Part shown: piece after piece, positions 5,199-6,279 of the stretch
How the letters are laid out: every line of letters begins with the position of its first letter
Numbering within the stretch: the first letter of the stretch is position 1
NCBI GenBank assembly: GCA_036794765.1
Contig: DAIRGB010000060.1
Location: forward strand, 1 to 6,279
DNA from: DAIRGB01 sp036794765
GTDB taxonomy: Bacteria; Patescibacteriota; JAHJAL01
Length of the DNA: 6,279 nt
Reading direction: 5' to 3'
Made by a program: the position numbers and the translations under genes
The notes under the pieces: model-generated
Databases searched by the model: none
What the model was told of the DNA's origin: nothing
The model's input: only the letters and a program-made list of their open reading frames with translations

Positions 5199-6242
5199 AT
5201 GAACCAAACCGAAAAAATCAAACTAATCACCGACGTCTTCGCCCCGCAACCTGGAGAAAAAATTCTCATCCTCGTTGACACTCCGCACAACCAAATCACC
5301 GTCAATCCCGGCTGGCAAGAAAGAATCAACATGGCCCACGAGTGGCAAGAATTGTTCCAACTCATCGGTCAAAGAAACGAATTTCCCGACCACGTTGTCG
5401 ATTACCTGGAATTTCCCGCCACCGGCATCAACAACTCTCCACTCCCTCCCGAACTACTGGACAAAATTTCCGAATACAACCTCGTCTGCGCCCTCACCGA
5501 ATTTTCCGCTTCTTCTTCTTTGAAACCACTGTGCAATCAACCCAATCTGCAATTTCGTGTCGCCAGCATGCCCGGCATCGAAAAACGTATGGAAGAAACT
5601 TCCCTGAAAGCCGATTACCAACTCGTCAAACGCTACGCTTTGGCTCTCCAAAAATTATTAAATCAATCCGATAGTTGCGATATCACTTTTTCCACCGGCG
5701 ACACTCTCCATCTTGATCTACGAAACCGCACCGCCCAAGCTGACAAAGGCGAATGCACCACCCCCGGCCAATTTATCAACTTCCCCAGCGGCGAAGCTTT
5801 CAAAGTTCCCTACGAAGCCGTCAAAAGCGAGATAACCCAATTTGGCCCGAGCCAAACCAACGGGATTTTACCGTATAAAGAAAATGATCAACTGATAAAA
5901 TTTGTCATCAAAGAAAATAAAATCACGGAAATCCAAGGAGACAACCCGCTTGCCACCAAACTCAGAGAATACCTCTGGCAAAATCCCACCCGCTTGAATA
6001 TTGCCGAACTAGGTTTAGGCTGCAACCCCCTAGCCGTTGTCACCGGAAATATTCTCGAAGACGAAAAAGTCGGCCTCCACATCGCCTACGGCACCAGCTC
6101 CCACCTCGGCGGCCAAATCACCAGCGACATCCACCAAGATATCGTTTACACCCAAGGCTGCCCGGTGGAAGGGAGCAGTCTGGTTTTGAACACTACCGAA
6201 CATCAAACACTAAATCTAACCACAAACCGCCAAATAAATTAA
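5199..6242 (+). CDS. M29-like metallo-aminopeptidase (AmpS/aminopeptidase T-related)
   Basis: A 347-residue cytoplasmic protein without signal peptide, resembling peptidase family M29 (COG2309), which removes N-terminal residues from peptides using two metal ions. The C-terminal half holds the family's ligand pattern in order: E199 in FPSGEAF, E270 in AELGLGCNP, E289 in LEDEK five residues before H294 in LHIAYG, and H312/D314 in DIHQDIVY. The N-terminal 120 residues form an alpha/beta domain opening with a PGEKILILVD strand. It is shorter than typical M29 enzymes of about 410 residues, chiefly in the N-terminal part and in the loop between H294 and H312. The related ring-cleaving dioxygenase NicX is about this size and uses an HxD pair as well, so the reaction is not certain. 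ATG 5199 has no Shine-Dalgarno. No terminator is visible in the 37 bases after the stop. Peptide turnover is the likely role. Confidence 0.8.
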   Translation: MNQTEKIKLITDVFAPQPGEKILILVDTPHNQITVNPGWQERINMAHEWQELFQLIGQRNEFPDHVVDYLEFPATGINNSPLPPELLDKISEYNLVCALTEFSASSSLKPLCNQPNLQFRVASMPGIEKRMEETSLKADYQLVKRYALALQKLLNQSDSCDITFSTGDTLHLDLRNRTAQADKGECTTPGQFINFPSGEAFKVPYEAVKSEITQFGPSQTNGILPYKENDQLIKFVIKENKITEIQGDNPLATKLREYLWQNPTRLNIAELGLGCNPLAVVTGNILEDEKVGLHIAYGTSSHLGGQITSDIHQDIVYTQGCPVEGSSLVLNTTEHQTLNLTTNRQIN

Positions 6243-6279
6243 GAAATCCTAATATCACCAATCATCATTAATTATTTAA

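Noticed and set aside
4867..5202. 111-residue plus-strand frame between the lipoprotein and the peptidase
   Set aside because: It starts inside the lipoprotein gene, runs through a terminator hairpin and overlaps the better 29-residue frame; the composition is that of noncoding AT-rich sequence.

Overview
This window looks like a stretch of a compact, AT-leaning bacterial chromosome (G+C around 40% by eye). Genes are tightly packed and simple in promoter layout, and they carry mostly family-level or unknown functions. The style (small polytopic membrane protein, tiny Cys-rich zinc ribbon, DUF1854-paired ABC transporter, thioredoxin-like lipoprotein, short M29-type peptidase) is reminiscent of Candidatus Patescibacteria (CPR). 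No rRNA or marker gene is present, so this is an impression rather than a classification. The standard genetic code fits: TGA ends the zinc-ribbon gene and Trp is TGG. There is no tRNA, rRNA, CRISPR array or insertion sequence.

Layout. The 3' end of an unrecognised gene runs in from the left edge (to 182). It is followed closely by a 310-residue polytopic membrane protein (206-1138). A hairpin terminator at 1154-1186 separates this from a convergent, minus-strand 60-residue zinc-ribbon protein (1205-1387) with ten cysteines. A 183-base divergent intergenic region (1388-1570) holds an extended -10 promoter for the zinc-ribbon gene, a perfect 8-bp inverted repeat, and a small hairpin just before the next start codon.

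The core of the window is a two-gene unit. A 740-residue ABC exporter half-transporter (1571-3793) carries an unusual N-terminal extension (PH-like region plus a four-cysteine zinc ribbon). The following DUF1854 protein (3786-4292) overlaps its stop codon by 8 bases and has a good Shine-Dalgarno inside the ABC gene. This pairing is known elsewhere, including near cyanophycin genes in other bacteria, but the transported substrate is not known and no cyanophycin enzyme is visible here.

Downstream are a lipoprotein with a thioredoxin-like fold whose CxxC motif has decayed to DxxC (4380-4916), closed by a 12-bp-stem terminator; a probable 29-residue single-span membrane microprotein (5054-5143); and an M29-like metallopeptidase (5199-6242). 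The transporter pair is the strongest functional unit. The lipoprotein and peptidase are neighbours with their own likely transcription starts, and a shared pathway is only a guess.
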